A program made the position numbers and the translations under genes. 64,000 nucleotides of DNA from Numida meleagris (taxonomy: Eukaryota > Chordata > Aves > Galliformes > Numididae), in NCBI RefSeq assembly GCF_002078875.1, contig NC_034415.1, forward strand, positions 22,654,331 to 22,718,330. Direction: 5' to 3'. Of the stretch, positions 14,401 to 25,833 are shown piece by piece. A model generated the notes under the pieces. That model saw only the letters and a program-made list of their open reading frames with translations. It searched no databases and was not told the DNA's origin. Numbering within the stretch: the first letter of the stretch is position 1; each line of letters opens with the position of its first letter.

Positions 14401-17400
14401 AAAAAGTTTAAATTGTGCTATTACAGTTATTTTGTCAGCTTCCACTGGGATGTATCACACCTACCTCTGAGTCCTGAAGTTATTTAAGTCAAAATCTTCT
14501 ACCCTCCCACAAAAAACCACACTCAGTACATTTCCTTGAATAAATAAATCTTGTGAATCTTGAATAAATAAGTCTTGTGAATCACCTGAGAGAAGCAATT
14601 GTTTCTTTCAAACTACTAAAGGCAAGTAGCAGAGAGTGCTTTTAATACTAGTTTCCAAACGAGTTCTCTTTCAAACTTGACTTTATTTCCAATAAAGTGC
14701 AGACTTACATTATTCATGGGAACACTTGAATTTCATTAAAATAGATTTTTATAATCACACAAACCAATAACAGAAGTATGACAAATTGCTATTTATTATT
14801 GTCACATATCCCAAGCGACCCGTAATACTTATCGAGAAGATAAGAGTTTTCCCAGCGGTCACCATTAAAACAGAAGGGAAAAAAAAGAAGTGTCATTCCG
14901 AGAACAAGATGATACACTCCGAAATTTCACAGACAGACACTCTGCAAGTGAATCGTGATGCAGTTAATAAATGATGTGCTGGATGATTTCAGTTTGTTTT
15001 CTATTTTTAAAATATTATCACTTTCCGAAGCTTGAGTATGGCACTTCTCACTATTCAGTTACTACTGTATTTAAAGAATGAGATCTTCTTCATCTATTAA
15101 CATTTTATATTCAGAGAACTATTTGTTGAACAGCTTCCTATTTTGTTTTTGTGTTGGAAAAAGCGATTGTGCTGTAATGGGCAAAGTCCTCATGGAAATT
15201 CACCTATTAAACTGCATAATTTATGAAGAGACTGATACAATACCTGGAGGAATGAGCTGTATTAGTTCAAGTACTGCTGTGTCAACTAGAAAGGAATAAA
15301 AGTTTCTTTGTAAGTTAAAATAACTAAAATGAGAAGTTACTTTCTTAGTTAAAAAAGAAGGAAACAGAAAAAAATTGCTCCCGATTGAAAGCACTGTACA
15401 CAGCTACACCAACAACAAGAGCAAATAAGGAACAACTTGCCTAAGTACAACAGATGAACTCAATGGCATTAGCAGTATACAAAAGGCAACTCTTTCACTG
15501 AGAATTTGGTAAATTCTAACTGCTTACAAGTTTGTCCTTTGAAAATATCTTGTAAAGAAGATTATGCAAGCTTCACCACTTTTTCAGATAACTCCTTGTG
15601 TTAGGGAGCATACTCCTGTAGTTTGCGTGCAAGGCTGGGGCAGTCTCACTAAAATTCATTATGCTCCAGATGTGGTGAGACTGCTTACTATAGGCATATA
15701 TCATTTTCTTAAATATATACACCCACACATATACAATTTTAATGCTCGCATTATTTTAAATTAATCAAATAAGTAGTCAGATAGAGGAAACCATTACCTG
15801 TCTGGATAAGCAGTTGGATGTCCTGCTAATTAGGACTTTTTCCCCTTCTCCTGTTCTAGAGCATACAGCATACATTCTAGAGGCATTTTCTTAGTTAACA
15901 GCATTTTGGATAAGTTAGTACTATCCAAAAGACAGCAAGAAACTTATGCCTGTACTGACAACAAATCTATGCTAAAGAGTCACTGGTGCTATCTGGTCCT
16001 AATTTATTTAGTATGTAATGCACTACATTTGTTATCCACTAACAGAGGATAACTTTCAGAGGATGGGCCCTTGATAAAAATAATTACAACATTACTGAAA
16101 TCTCCAAAACATCTTTAAAGCCCATACACGTATAACATTAATGCATACAACACAATATACATTAAAAAGCAGAACTTACCTTCTAGTAACTTCACAAGGT
16201 CTCCAGGATCAACTATATTAGCAAATGTCTGGAAAGTAAATAAATATTAAATAATATATATAAAAATAATGCCATAGTCAAAGTCACCAAATAGATCTCT
16301 GAGGGAAGAAGAAAAAAAAAACCTTAAAATCAATACTCTTCCTTGCTACAGATGGTTGTCAAGAGTTCTGTCCCTCTTGGAAAAAGATAGGAAGTTGAAA
16401 TTATCGTTTGATACATGATCAAATTCATTGAAAGCTTGCACTTCTTGTTGCATGCTTGCTAGCCATTTCAGGGTTACCTGCCCGTATTTAAATTAGGAGG
16501 GATCGTGTAGAACTGAAAACACAGAGGTAAGTATTGTCTGAGAAAATTTCAGGAGAGAAAGATAAATCACTGAATGCATTAGAATTCTGAGAGGTGAAGA
16601 ATATGTTCTTTAATGTTAGTTTCACTTTAAATTTAACTTATTCATGTACAGAGTACTGGTCAGATTTTTTTTAAACTAATTGCATGGCAAGAGATGGCAA
16701 GGAATTGGGGAGGAATTCCTGCAAAAACGTTTCAATGGATATCAGGCACATAATGGACTTCCCTGTAATTCTGCACAAAGTGTGGAGTGGTATAAATCAC
16801 TTCGCTGCTCCACACACCAAACACTTGAAAATACCGAAGCACTGCTATGCCACAAGTACCCAGATCCATTCAACAGCAATTTGTAAAAATATAGTTATTA
16901 CTCCAGCTTTCTTGTTAAGCTCTTTTCTAAGTAAAGAAATTCTAGTGCCCTGGAATCCCCCTAAACTACAACAAAAACAGCATTCAGTCCATTTCCCTTA
17001 ATTAATGTGGGATGTTTGCCTTTAAAGAAATACTGTGTTCCTTTTTATTTTTTCCATTCTTCAGTGGTTGGCGAAATTATCACTGTCTTTATATTAGCTA
17101 CATCAGAAGAGTATCACTGATGTTTACTCATTCTCATTTTCAAAGTGCAGGGGGATGCTTAAAGTAAAAGAACTAGAAAGGGCAAAGTATTATTATTCAC
17201 AGGTAGTCAGAAACCAGATCATATCTGTAAGATTCTGTGTTTCATTACCCCTGTGGTACTAATAATGAAGCTAGCAGGGACTCAGAATATGTGATAAACA
17301 ACTATAAATTAAAAGGGCAGAGTACTAACTTGGGAATTCTGGTGACAAACTATGAAAAAAAGGATCTCAAAGGGAGAACGATGTCACCAAAAAGGTTTGA

Positions 17401-20400
17401 GCTGCTATTCTTTCTTTCTACTGTTTAAGTTGACTTTCCCATATCTTACAGTTTTTGTGTTAACACCTTGCCATCATTTTTAAAACAATAATATTTAGTT
17501 CCTTTCAAGCTACGAAAATAGATACTGAAAAAGGACAGTTCCTAAAAGAATGAATAAACACCTAAAATATTATAATCTTCAGTACGTGTATTTCTTGAGC
17601 CACTGTGTGGATAATACAGTCGCACTCCTCCACTGTGCTACAGAGAAGCAGCAGTTATAATATTGTGCTGTCCTCAGTGTGATTACTTGCACACTGGGGT
17701 TCTGCAGTGAGCTTTTGTGAGTATGGGATATGTTTTATTTGCCTTGTATCAGCATTTGACGTTATCTTACCTTTTCAAACACTAGTTTTTCTTGAAAGAA
17801 AAGTGGAAATGCTGCAGGGACGCACTGAGTTTTTTTGTACTGCCCAAGTATAGAGACACTGAGATAGAGCTCCTCTTTGTCTTTCAACAGCACTCCAGGG
17901 CAAGTTATCTGTAAGAGGAACACATTCATTAAAGAAACCGAACTTTAGTTAGAGAAGTAATGGCTGTTTTCAGGATAAAAATGAAATGGTCAAGGCTGAA
18001 ACAGTTGATTGCTGAGAGTCAGAGTGGAAACATTTCTTTTCCAAAGGAGTTCTATTTGTACAGAATGACAGGGAAAATTTGTCACCACTTTAAAATAACC
18101 AAGAACAAGTTCTTACTGTAAGTAAACACTTTCCACCATCTTAAACCCAAACTAAAAGTGGTATCCTGATCCTAGGTCTGAACAGTTAAATGCATGCACA
18201 GACTATCTATGAGTTAATCATCAAGGGTCACATCGTGTTCTAAATGAAGAGTGATGGAAGCCTAGAATTAAGTTTCCATGATGGAAAGATACAAAAAAAA
18301 AAATCCAAATGTAGCCTAGGTATTGAATGAATGAAGCTGGTAAATGCATATGCTTTGATTTCCATACTGTTCAGTCACCGAAAGAGAAAAGTTTATTTGC
18401 AAATATTACAATTGAATTAACATTACATTTTAATATGTAAATGGAAAAAAGTAAATGTTCTGCTACTATGGGAGGTACGTCACACAAATTGTTATAGGAG
18501 AATTTTGGCCACCGTGGAGGGCATTCAAGACAGGAAAGACTCCTCATCAGGCTGCCAGATACTGCCACAAATCTCCCAACTTTCTCTGGCCAATTCTTAT
18601 TCCTCGAGTAAGAAGTTGGTATGCTTTTAAAACTCTGATGAACATCAGACATTCTTACCTGTGTTTCCACTGCAATGATGTACACAAATCACTGTTAGCT
18701 ATTTTCCCCAAGCCACGTGGTTTTATTCTATTACCCATCCAGAGAATTGTCACCTTTCACTTCATTTCTACTGCTCACTTTTTATAGCGGTATAATAAAT
18801 ATGAGGTTGTCTCTTCTAACATAAGGTTGCTGCAGAAAGCGTTCAGACTTTCAATTGCAAGGTACAAAGACAAAGGAACAGAGTGACAGGAATTAAAATA
18901 AGTGCTTTGCTTACAGTCCCTTACTCCCAAATGAACATTTTACTTGAGAAATTCTTGCTGGAGCTAAAACAAGATTACATAAGCAGCAGAACAACAGCCT
19001 CAAGTGAAAAAAATAACAGAAACCAATGTGTTAGAGATTATTATAGGTACAGTCTAAGCTAAAAAAATTAAATGTTTCTACACATAAGTATGCCAGAAAA
19101 GAGAAAAAAAAAAAAGTTTCTTATCTTTGTAAGTTAAGACTTCAAAACTGCAAGAGGAGTGCCAGAATAATGGAAATCCCAATTGAAATAGTGTACCAAT
19201 CATTAAACAGCTTCATGACAGTGGCTGCAAGCGCTAATAGGAGTAAGTAAAACAGAGAGATTTCATTCATACAAGGCAAGATTGACCCGACCTACATGCT
19301 AAAACTTGTATTAGTTTGGCTGGGACTTTTCCTCTTGAATTTACAATTCTTTTTAGTGGGGGCTTTGCATTTTACAGAAGGCAGCTGGAAGAAAAGCAAA
19401 AGGTTTGAACACATCAGGCATAGCAAAACTGCAAGCAACAGTTAGGGGATATGTATTCTGGCTAGCCTGTAAAAGTAAGTTCTTACAAATCATGCACATG
19501 CAACCAATGGGAAAGGCAGGCCCTGAAAAGTCCCTTTAGTAGCCCATTACCACCAAACAGAAAGTGTTCTGTATGAAGGGCAATGGACAGTATTAACTTC
19601 TGTGGAGTGCAAGCTTACAGAAAGAATAGCCCTTTGGACTTAGAGTTACAAAAATAATCTTCTCAATATGAAGAGATGCCATTTTAGTCTCCTTACCTGT
19701 CAGTAATCCACAGTGCTATTAATTCATCTTAGTGCTTAAAGCTTTACCTACTTCACTGCCACGTTTGTGAATTCTCCAAGTAGCAATGACATGAAGAATA
19801 ATGTGAATTTCATTCTGTTGCTACATGAGCAATCTAAATGCCAGCAGCAGAGGCAGGAACCAAAATTAGTCTCAGAAAACAAATAACAATGAAAGCTCAG
19901 TCTGAGCAATCATGAATTATTCAATTTAAACTAATGGCTGGATAAACCAAATATGGTCTTTAACTAAGGTTTTCAATTTTAGAAGAGCAGCCTTTCAGAA
20001 ATGAAGAAAACTGGCTATGAAATAAACCAAAGGGCTCTTGCATTCCAGATAGGAAAAGACCTTGGAACTTTATTAAGTCAAAAGGAACAAAACCAAACTG
20101 GAACATGTATCCTAAAGCAAGAGAAAATCAAATATGACAGAATTTCTGACACAGGTCAACAGGTTTCCAAGAGGAAATAGGCAGGGCATTGAAAAAGAAC
20201 CAGAAATTCAGAAAAGAAGGGTAACGCCATCTGACTGAAAAATAACAACTATGAGGCTCCTTTGAGGCAGAAAAGGAGACCTGAAAAATTATAATTCATC
20301 AATTAGAATATTAAATATGCAGAAATAAAGGATATGGAGGCAAATATGATGAGAAAAAAAAAAGCCCAACAGGATGTGTTTGATAAAAAAAGATCAGACA

Positions 20401-22082
20401 AGCAAAACTCAGTGTTTTCTTGAAAGCCTGTTTTCTGGGCAAAGAATATCTAACTCAACTGGGCATCCAAAACGTCATATGGTGCCACGTGAGATATTAT
20501 TACCTATGATGCAGAAGAAGGAAGTTAGCAAGAAAGTCCTATGGTGGTATAGAACTGGCCAAAGGACAGCAGCAGTAATGTGCTAAAGTGGAGAGCATCA
20601 NNNNNNNNNNNNNNNNNNNNNNNNNNNNNNNNNNNNNNNNNNNNNNNNNNNNNNNNNNNNNNNNNNNNNNNNNNNNNNNNNNNNNNNNNNNNNNNNNNNN
20701 NNNNNNNNNNNNNNNNNNNNNNNNNNNNNNTTCAGACTATTTTTTTTTCTGACATCGTATGTGGTAGCTGTGAGACCCCATCTGTAATGCTGAATTCAAG
20801 TGATCAATGCAAACTCTAAGTGAAAGAGTAGCACCCACCCCCAGGATGATCAGACTGGTAAGCCTCTCACACAAAACACTACAGAAGGAAGCAGATCTCT
20901 TTAGCTGAGAAAGATGAATTGTGAATGACAGAATTGCTACCCAAAAAATACATCTAGGGAGCAAACACCAGAGAAGAAAGTGAAAAGCCAGTGCTGATAT
21001 TAGTGTAAGAGAAGAGTACCAAGTGAGGCTGGAAAGTTTTCAGACCATCACAGGAGTGAAGTTTGCTAAGACAGTTCCCAGTGTGGAGAGAAAAAGGCAA
21101 AGTAAGTGGTCCTAAAGCAAACTAAATACATTTATGAATAGGGTTTTCTGAGCAAAATGATGTCGTGTGGTGACAGTCCGTGTTGTATACCTGTGTTGGA
21201 GAATTTTTGTTCTGTCCCTTTCAGCTATTACTTGAAACCTTGAGAGCAGGGTGGGTAATAAACACTCCATAGGCAAAGAAGCCAAGGCCTTGGAGAGCAC
21301 CTTGCCCATCATCTGTCCTGGCATATGAGTGGCAGGACAAACAGAAAAGCAAAGCACATCTGCTCCTTTCCAGGAAATACGGGGGCCTTTGCATTGTGCA
21401 AACACAGGCTGGTGAGACAGCAGAACACACTGCTATGGTGTTACCCTCATAATCTGCTAGTAGAAATGCACAGCTCTTTTTTAAAGCAGCCCTACAAGTT
21501 TGGGAAAAATAACGGTTAAGCAATCAGGAATATTGGGTCTGGTTCCCAGCAGGCAATTTCTGGGGCTGCACTTGAATTTCCCAGCCGGCACCTCGAGCTC
21601 TTTTGGCACCAGGTGTGCTAGAAGTGGAAATGCTTGCCCTGTGAGGAGGGCAGAGAGCCAGAGCTCTGCCTACCTCAGCTACTTTTTAAACATTTCCAGA
21701 AGAGTGACATAAATCTAACTTTATCCTTGTACATAAGCTTGCAGAGAGCACACGAAGCCGTGCTGACGAGGTGAGCACCAGCGCTGCCCCTCGGGCACGG
21801 GCTGAGCCCCTTCACCTCACCCGGGCTGCTTTCCAAAGGCGTGCAGCTCTCCGCCAGCCCGTGCCGTTCCGCCCAGGAGCACGGCTGCCGCCGGCGGATG
21901 AAGGATGAAGAGGGGAGTCCCGCTCGGCACCAGCTCTGCAGAACTGCCCCGGGCCGGGCGAAGGGGGACAGAAGGAACAGGAGTGAGTCCTCCCGCAGCG
22001 GGCAGGCCGGAGGAATCGCGGCCCGGGCACTCACCGAGCGGATCTCCAGCTGCAGGACGCAGCGCAGCACCTTCCGCGGCAT
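2222..22082 (-). CDS. SPATA6: SPATA6, spermatogenesis-associated protein 6 (ten 5' coding exons; 3' end outside window)
   Basis: Spliced gene, joined on the minus strand as 22082-22035, 17908-17771, 16228-16180, 15285-15244, 13930-13806, 9244-9164, 6911-6633, 5040-4953, 3434-3394, 2400-2222. The exons total 1070 nt and splice without a frame break into 356 codons plus 2 nt; all introns are GT-AG. The translation follows human SPATA6 throughout, for example LLKDKEELYLSVSILGQYKK, KNYEQPTIASKSRSPSPYTK, AHLNLGPYEFRRETDKPPFV and LVHSAPSAFQKHSLSSVLNR. Human SPATA6 is about 488 residues, so roughly the last quarter is missing to the left. Known of the family: SPATA6 has an N-terminal SPATA6 domain and in mouse is needed to build the segmented columns and capitulum of the sperm neck; its loss gives headless sperm. 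The second half is Ser/Arg/Pro-rich and probably disordered (inference). It lies just downstream of AGBL4 on the same strand, and its CpG promoter carries an X-box. Confidence 0.95.
3394..3434 (-). CDS. SPATA6: SPATA6 exon 9
   Basis: 41 nt. With the carried-over G it reads DLSLLGSYRPKKAK, against human DHSHLGCCRPKDYK. The acceptor is tttctccag and the donor AAA|gtgagt. Short but phase-consistent on both sides. Confidence 0.88.
4953..5040 (-). CDS. SPATA6: SPATA6 exon 8
   Basis: 88 nt, 29 codons plus one base. It begins VEQASPGIELHACCTLREG and ends MEAWSKVTP plus G. Human has VDPPSPRADTLLGSSGRD at the start and GWSRVHND at the end. Two donors are present: AAG|gtaaca (intron starting at 4962) and CCTG|gtcagt (intron starting at 4952). 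Only the second keeps exon 9 in frame and restores the human-like spacing, so it was chosen. The acceptor is ttgcttcag. Confidence 0.88.
6633..6911 (-). CDS. SPATA6: SPATA6 exon 7 (most conserved block)
   Basis: 279 nt, 93 codons, phase 0 to 0. It begins DDLNWPHHSTPNGKLQ and ends TDKPPFVVRR. The middle, from KNYEQPTIASK through LAHLNLGPYEF, is nearly identical to human SPATA6 and is the strongest single piece of evidence for the gene. The acceptor is cactttag; the donor is CGG|gtttgtat, a weaker GTTTGT type. Reading through the donor would add VCIPYKVLPA before a stop. Confidence 0.97.
8997..9020. repeat. 24-nt near-perfect palindrome
   Basis: ACTTGATTAAA and TTTAATCAAGT are 11-nt reverse-complement arms with a 2-nt centre, in SPATA6 intron 5. 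Probably incidental in AT-rich DNA. Confidence 0.6.
9164..9244 (-). CDS. SPATA6: SPATA6 exon 6
   Basis: 81 nt, 27 codons, phase 0 to 0. It begins GIAPKLRFSTSSLITESLLS and ends SGRSHVQ. Human reads GNAPRLEFSTTSVITECLIS followed by SRKCHTQ. The acceptor is ctcttctag and the donor CAG|gttagc. Confidence 0.94.
13806..13930 (-). CDS. SPATA6: SPATA6 exon 5
   Basis: 125 nt, ending in phase 0. It begins VGEILATYEENTRDFLFPDP (human VGETLSTYDENTRDFMFPGP) and ends EILMKRSSYFT at the donor ACT|gtgagt. The second half is more diverged from human than the first. The acceptor is ctttttag. Confidence 0.94.
14535..14582. repeat. 24-bp tandem duplication
   Basis: Two adjacent copies of a 24-nt unit (cttgaataaata, aat/agt variant, cttgtgaat) that differ at one base, in SPATA6 intron 4. 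Confidence 0.8.
15244..15285 (-). CDS. SPATA6: SPATA6 exon 4
   Basis: 42 nt. With the carried-over G it reads VDTAVLELIQLIPP and leaves G for exon 5. The human counterpart is YDTAVFELIQLVPP. The acceptor is cctttctag and the donor CCAG|gtattg. Part of the N-terminal SPATA6 domain. Confidence 0.94.
16180..16228 (-). CDS. SPATA6: SPATA6 exon 3
   Basis: 49 nt, 16 codons plus one base. It reads TFANIVDPGDLVKLLE, against human VFPDAVDPGDVVTQLE. The acceptor is ctttccag and the donor GAAG|gtaag. It leaves one base (G) that combines with TT of exon 4 to give Val. Confidence 0.93.
17771..17908 (-). CDS. SPATA6: SPATA6 exon 2
   Basis: 138 nt, 46 codons, phase 0 to 0. The acceptor is cctcttacag and the donor AAG|gtaag. 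The translation begins ITCPGVLLKDKEELYLS and ends FPLFFQEKLVFEK. It contains the core of the N-terminal SPATA6 domain (LGQYKKTQCVPAAFPL) and matches human residues about 18-63 almost position for position. Confidence 0.95.
17909..22034 (-). other. SPATA6: SPATA6 intron 1
   Basis: 4126-nt first intron, with its donor gtgagt inside the CpG island and its acceptor before exon 2. It contains the 130-N assembly gap. GC content rises toward the island from about 21550. No repeat family or gene was recognised. Confidence 0.75.
20601..20730. other. Assembly gap (130 N)
   Basis: A run of 130 Ns inside SPATA6 intron 1. No coding sequence is interrupted, since exons 1 and 2 are both complete and in phase. 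The true gap length is unknown. Confidence 0.99.
22035..22082 (-). CDS. SPATA6: SPATA6 exon 1 (coding part)
   Basis: The start codon is at 22082-22080. Sixteen codons, MPRKVLRCVLQLEIRS, end in phase 0 at the donor TCG|gtgagt. Human begins MPKVKALQCALALEISS, so length and spacing agree. An upstream in-frame ATG (giving MSPPARPGRS before this start) exists at 22112, but the family start is the second one. The exon lies inside the CpG island. Confidence 0.93.
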
Positions 22083-22159
22083 GGAGCGGCCGGGCCGGGC
22101 AGGAGGTGACAACTCCAGACCCGATCCCGATCCCGATCCCGGGCCGCGGGCCGGACGCC

Positions 22160-22173
22160 GTTGTCACGGCAAC
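22160..22173. promoter_or_regulatory. RFX-type X-box
   Basis: The sequence GTTGTCACGGCAAC is an imperfect palindrome that differs from the ideal X-box GTTGCCATGGCAAC at two positions. It keeps both half sites, GTTGYC and GGCAAC, with the 2-nt spacer. It lies 78 bases upstream of the SPATA6 ATG in the CpG island. RFX factors, notably RFX2 in testis, drive ciliary and spermiogenic genes, which suits SPATA6. Confidence 0.65.
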
Positions 22174-22194
22174 CACCGCGCTTCCGCCTCCCAC

Positions 22195-22205
22195 TGCGCA
22201 TGCGT
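22195..22205. promoter_or_regulatory. NRF1-type site
   Basis: TGCGCATGCGT fits the palindromic NRF1 consensus (GCGCATGCGC type). It is about 113 bases upstream of the ATG in the CpG island. A weaker GCATGCGG follows at 22211. Confidence 0.6.
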
Positions 22206-22216
22206 ACATCGCATGC

Positions 22217-22224
22217 GGGCGGGG
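22217..22224. promoter_or_regulatory. GC box (Sp1/KLF-type)
   Basis: GGGCGGGG lies in the SPATA6 CpG island just upstream of the NRF1-type site. It is a common motif in CpG promoters, so it is weak evidence alone. Confidence 0.45.
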
Positions 22225-23138
22225 CCCAGGCGCTAAGGGAGGTGCCCTCAGGGCGGCGCGCGGCTGGCGTCACTCCCACAATGCCCCGCGCCTCCGCCCC
22301 TTCCCGAAGTGCCTTGCGCTTCACCCCTCTGCTTTTTTTTTTCTTTTTTTCTTTTTAATGTTGGGCGCGTCCTCGGGTTTCCCCGATATTCTGGTTTTGG
22401 CCCTCTGGACTCCTTGAGGCTCAGTTGTCTCAGAGTATCTGCTGTTATGTATAACACCAAAACAGTGACTTCTAACTGCAGTTCACTGCAGCCTCAGGCT
22501 GGGAGGGGTTTAAGCCTTTAGATATTCTTTCCAAATTCACAAGTGCGGCTGGAGAGAGGAGGGGCAGCTCAGAGGGCAGTAATTGCCTCCAAAAGAGGGC
22601 AATGGCACAAATGTATCCCATGACTTTGTTTTAATTTTACAGTTTCAAAGACTGACTATTAGCGCTGAGTGATTGGGAAACAATCACCATTCTTAAGGCA
22701 TTTTGGTTTTTAATTAATACTATATATAGATATGTATGTATATATATTAAAGACGTCAGGGCAGTCAACAGTGGTTTCAGTTATTCCTAGCGATATATTC
22801 ATTGATTTCAATCTTTTAAAATAAAATGACTAGAAATGCGGGATTTATGTCTCTTTTGGTGACTTTTCTAGTAGCTGTGAGCCTTTTTTGGTTTGTGGTT
22901 TTTGTTCAGGCAAAAGGCAGAATTCTGCATTTAGGGGCTGGAAAAAACCTCATTTTTGACTTGCATACCTCTAGTATATACATTAAAGAAGGGGTTACAC
23001 TTGGATAAAAATGTTTTCTATGCATTATTAGTCTCAAGGTTATGAATGGCTTTCCAGAATTAATGAGAAGGAAATTCTCAAAGATCCATAGCCTCAGATG
23101 TTAAAATGGTTTATGGCATATTTTCAGGTACCTTTCAT

Positions 23139-23309
23139 ATAGAAGCATAGAATCAATAAGGTTGGAAAAGACCTGTAAGATCATCCAGTCCAACCCCAAC
23201 CTATCCCCACCATGCCCACTAATCATGGCCCCACAGTTCTTGGATACCTTCAGGGACAGTGACTCCGCCATCTCTTTGGGCAGCCTGTTCCAGTACCTCA
23301 CCAATACAT
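23139..23309 (-). repeat. CR1 LINE fragment
   Basis: On the plus strand it begins atagaagcatagaatc, continues ggttggaaaagacctgtaag and atcatccagtccaacc, and ends cagcctgttccagtacctcacc. This is the reverse complement of the CR1 3' region, so the element is on the minus strand with its 3' end at the left. It is 5'-truncated and carries no coding capacity. Confidence 0.9.
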
Positions 23310-25833
23310 ATACGTTTTGGAGGGATAAATAATGCGTTAAAGATTGTGAGGTACGAGATTTTATGGTAAATGTGGCAATATAAGACCAGAAGTCTTATAT
23401 TAATAAGCTGAAATAAGTGTTGAAGTCAAAAATGGCCTCGTGTTTGTGATGAAAGTTCAACAGCTGTGTGTAGTGCCCTGGAACAGAAATGCTTTATAAC
23501 TTTTGCAAAAGGAGCACAAGGCAAGGCAGAAAGTCTGTCTGCAGTGACAACAAAGCAGTGAGTTTCAGACCGTCCTTCTGGTAAACCAGGGAAAACCCAG
23601 GGAAGGCTGGAGGGTTACACACACAGCACAGAGATACTCCTCCATCCCTCAGATCTGCCAACATTCTCCATCTCACTATGCTGGACCTTGGAAGGGAAGG
23701 ATGCTGCTGCAGGCGTTTTCCTGTCCAGCCCTTTCTGCAGCAGTGTGAGATCCATCTGTATCTTGTAGTCATGATGAAGTGCATAGTTTAGTCAAATGTT
23801 TGTACTGTGGGAATAGTGATGCAGGGATACGGGGCAAAGGAGGAGAAATCCTGTCTTTCAGCACAAATCCATTTGCTAAGAAGCAAAACTGATGAGCAAA
23901 ACCACAAAGGGCACGATACTTTAACGGACCTGTGGTATTAACTGCTGTACAGTTTCCCTGCTGTGAAAATGAGTGAATTCCTTTGCTTTTACAAAAGTAA
24001 ATCTTGGAACACTACTTCTACTTAGGTTCTTGTAATACAAGATCCTGGAAGACAGCTTTGCATTTATGTTCATGTTTTTTTCAATCTTCTCCTTTTAAAA
24101 TCTTCTTTTTCAGTCCTCTGAGCCCTTCCGCATATCTTCTATCAAAGAACTTCAATTTCATCAAAGTACTCAACACTCAAACTCTCAAAAGATTGAAGTT
24201 ATACTAGCTTAAGATAATTATCACAACAATTCTACCCTATTTTTGCAGTGGTCCAGAGGATTGGGCCTCAAGAATTTCAACGTATTGCTATGTGCTGCAG
24301 CATGGGTGAGGTGGAAAATACAGGAAAAATCACATTTGCAAACAATGGATATTGTCCAGAATCTAAAAAATACTGTGAATTAGACAGAAACGGATCAGAT
24401 AAGACTGGAGATCAGAGAGCAAATCTAATGTCACTGAGTTTGTCAGAGATTCACTTTTGGTTAAGAAGCCATGAATGTTTTTCTCCTTAAACTTAGGAAA
24501 CATTTCCCTGAGTACAAAGTGGTATTTCACAGTTATTCTGGCTATAAGAATGAAGGAAATAAAGGAGCTTTCCACATTTTTCCTCCTTCTACTGCAGTTC
24601 TAGTAAGTGTGTTGTCAGAGAGCCATTTCTGCCTACTTTAAGACCTTTAATGTTGTTGGAGCAGCCAAAAAAAGACTTCAGTCTACGTATATCAAGTGCT
24701 TCTATTTTAGATAGCATCACTGAATGTGATTGTCTTGTCACAAATAACTATGGAGAATTCCAGGAAGACATCTGCTCAAATAACAGCAACAAATTATGAG
24801 ATATGGAAAGATTTCCATATTAGAAAAAGCAAACAAACAAAACATTAAGACTGCTTTACTTTGGAGAGGAGAAAAGTAAGATGTAATACAAAAGAGGTAC
24901 ATAAGGGATTGAGTAATTTGTAGAAATGTGTTTTTCTATTTACCCGTGCCTATTTATCCTTTCAAAGGACACAGGCAATGAAATTAAAAGACAACACAGT
25001 CAAAACTGATAGAAGAAAGTACTTTAGATAGTGGAACTCATTATAACAAGCTACATTCACCAGTGTTCAAAGCAGAATCAGAATGCTTTAGAGACTGTGC
25101 AGGACAATACCCACATGCATTACTTTTTTTGATCTTCTCACTCACTGCTGGGTTAAATGTGCAATTCACAAAAGCCTGTTCCTGTGCAAAGATCTGTAGT
25201 CGAGGAAAACAGCCAGAAAAAGTTAAGACTAAACAATCCCAGTGCACTATAGAGCAGAGCTGGAAGAATTTTGTAATGTGAGAGATTCTAATAGGATCTA
25301 AGGGGACCAAAGTGAATTGCATTACTGCAGACAGTAATGTAACAGGGAAGGTAGACTGTTAGATTATTGATGAGGACAGAGGATGGAGATTACCTGAGGG
25401 TGTCAGCACAGTCTTCACAAAATACATTTTCATCTAATCTTTCTACTTTAAAGCAGGAAAGAAGTTGCTCAGAAGTTAGAATTCATTAATATCCATTGCT
25501 TTAGAAAAAGACCACAATGGCTTTGTCGATCCCGTCATGGTGTGGTGTATTACATTCATCTTGCTCTTTCCTAACCTGCAAGGACTCGGCTGGGCAGAGC
25601 TCTCAGGCTTCCTTGATGCACCTACAAGTTACTTCAGGCAAAAGGCTGCCTGGTCATTTTGTTCTGTAGGAAGCCGTGACCTTTCTTCCCCGTGCTCTCC
25701 CAATCTCACTCATGCCTACTGAAGAGCATTTTTCACCACTCATCTGGAGAAACTGAGCACCTCTCTGCACATTTCATTGTGGCTCAACCATAGCAGAGTG
25801 AATCTTCTGTGTTGCTGCTGAGCCAAAACTTAC

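Larger units (their letters stand above)
13931..17770 (-). other. SPATA6: SPATA6 introns 4, 3 and 2
   Basis: Introns at 13931-15243, 15286-16179 and 16229-17770. They are AT-rich, with a 24-bp tandem duplication at 14535-14582. I saw no other feature. Confidence 0.75.
21770..22340 (-). promoter_or_regulatory. SPATA6: CpG-island promoter of SPATA6
   Basis: Abrupt GC- and CpG-rich block in AT-rich surroundings, spanning the first coding exon and about 250 bases upstream. It contains GATCCC repeats (about 22119-22141), an X-box-like site, an NRF1-type site and a GC box. No TATA box was seen at a sensible distance, consistent with a dispersed CpG-type start. The transcription start cannot be placed by eye, but must lie to the right of 22082. 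Whether transcription also leaves to the right on the plus strand is unknown; no gene was seen there. Confidence 0.85.

Noticed and set aside
21675..22112. 145-codon minus-strand ORF spanning SPATA6 exon 1
   Set aside because: It reads through the exon 1 donor into intron 1. Only the 16 codons from 22082 belong to the gene, and the long openness comes from high GC content.
21817..22417. Overlapping ORFs of 130-170 codons on both strands in the CpG island
   Set aside because: Several frames are open at once because stop codons are rare in GC-rich DNA. They show Arg/Pro/Gly-rich chance composition and no domain.
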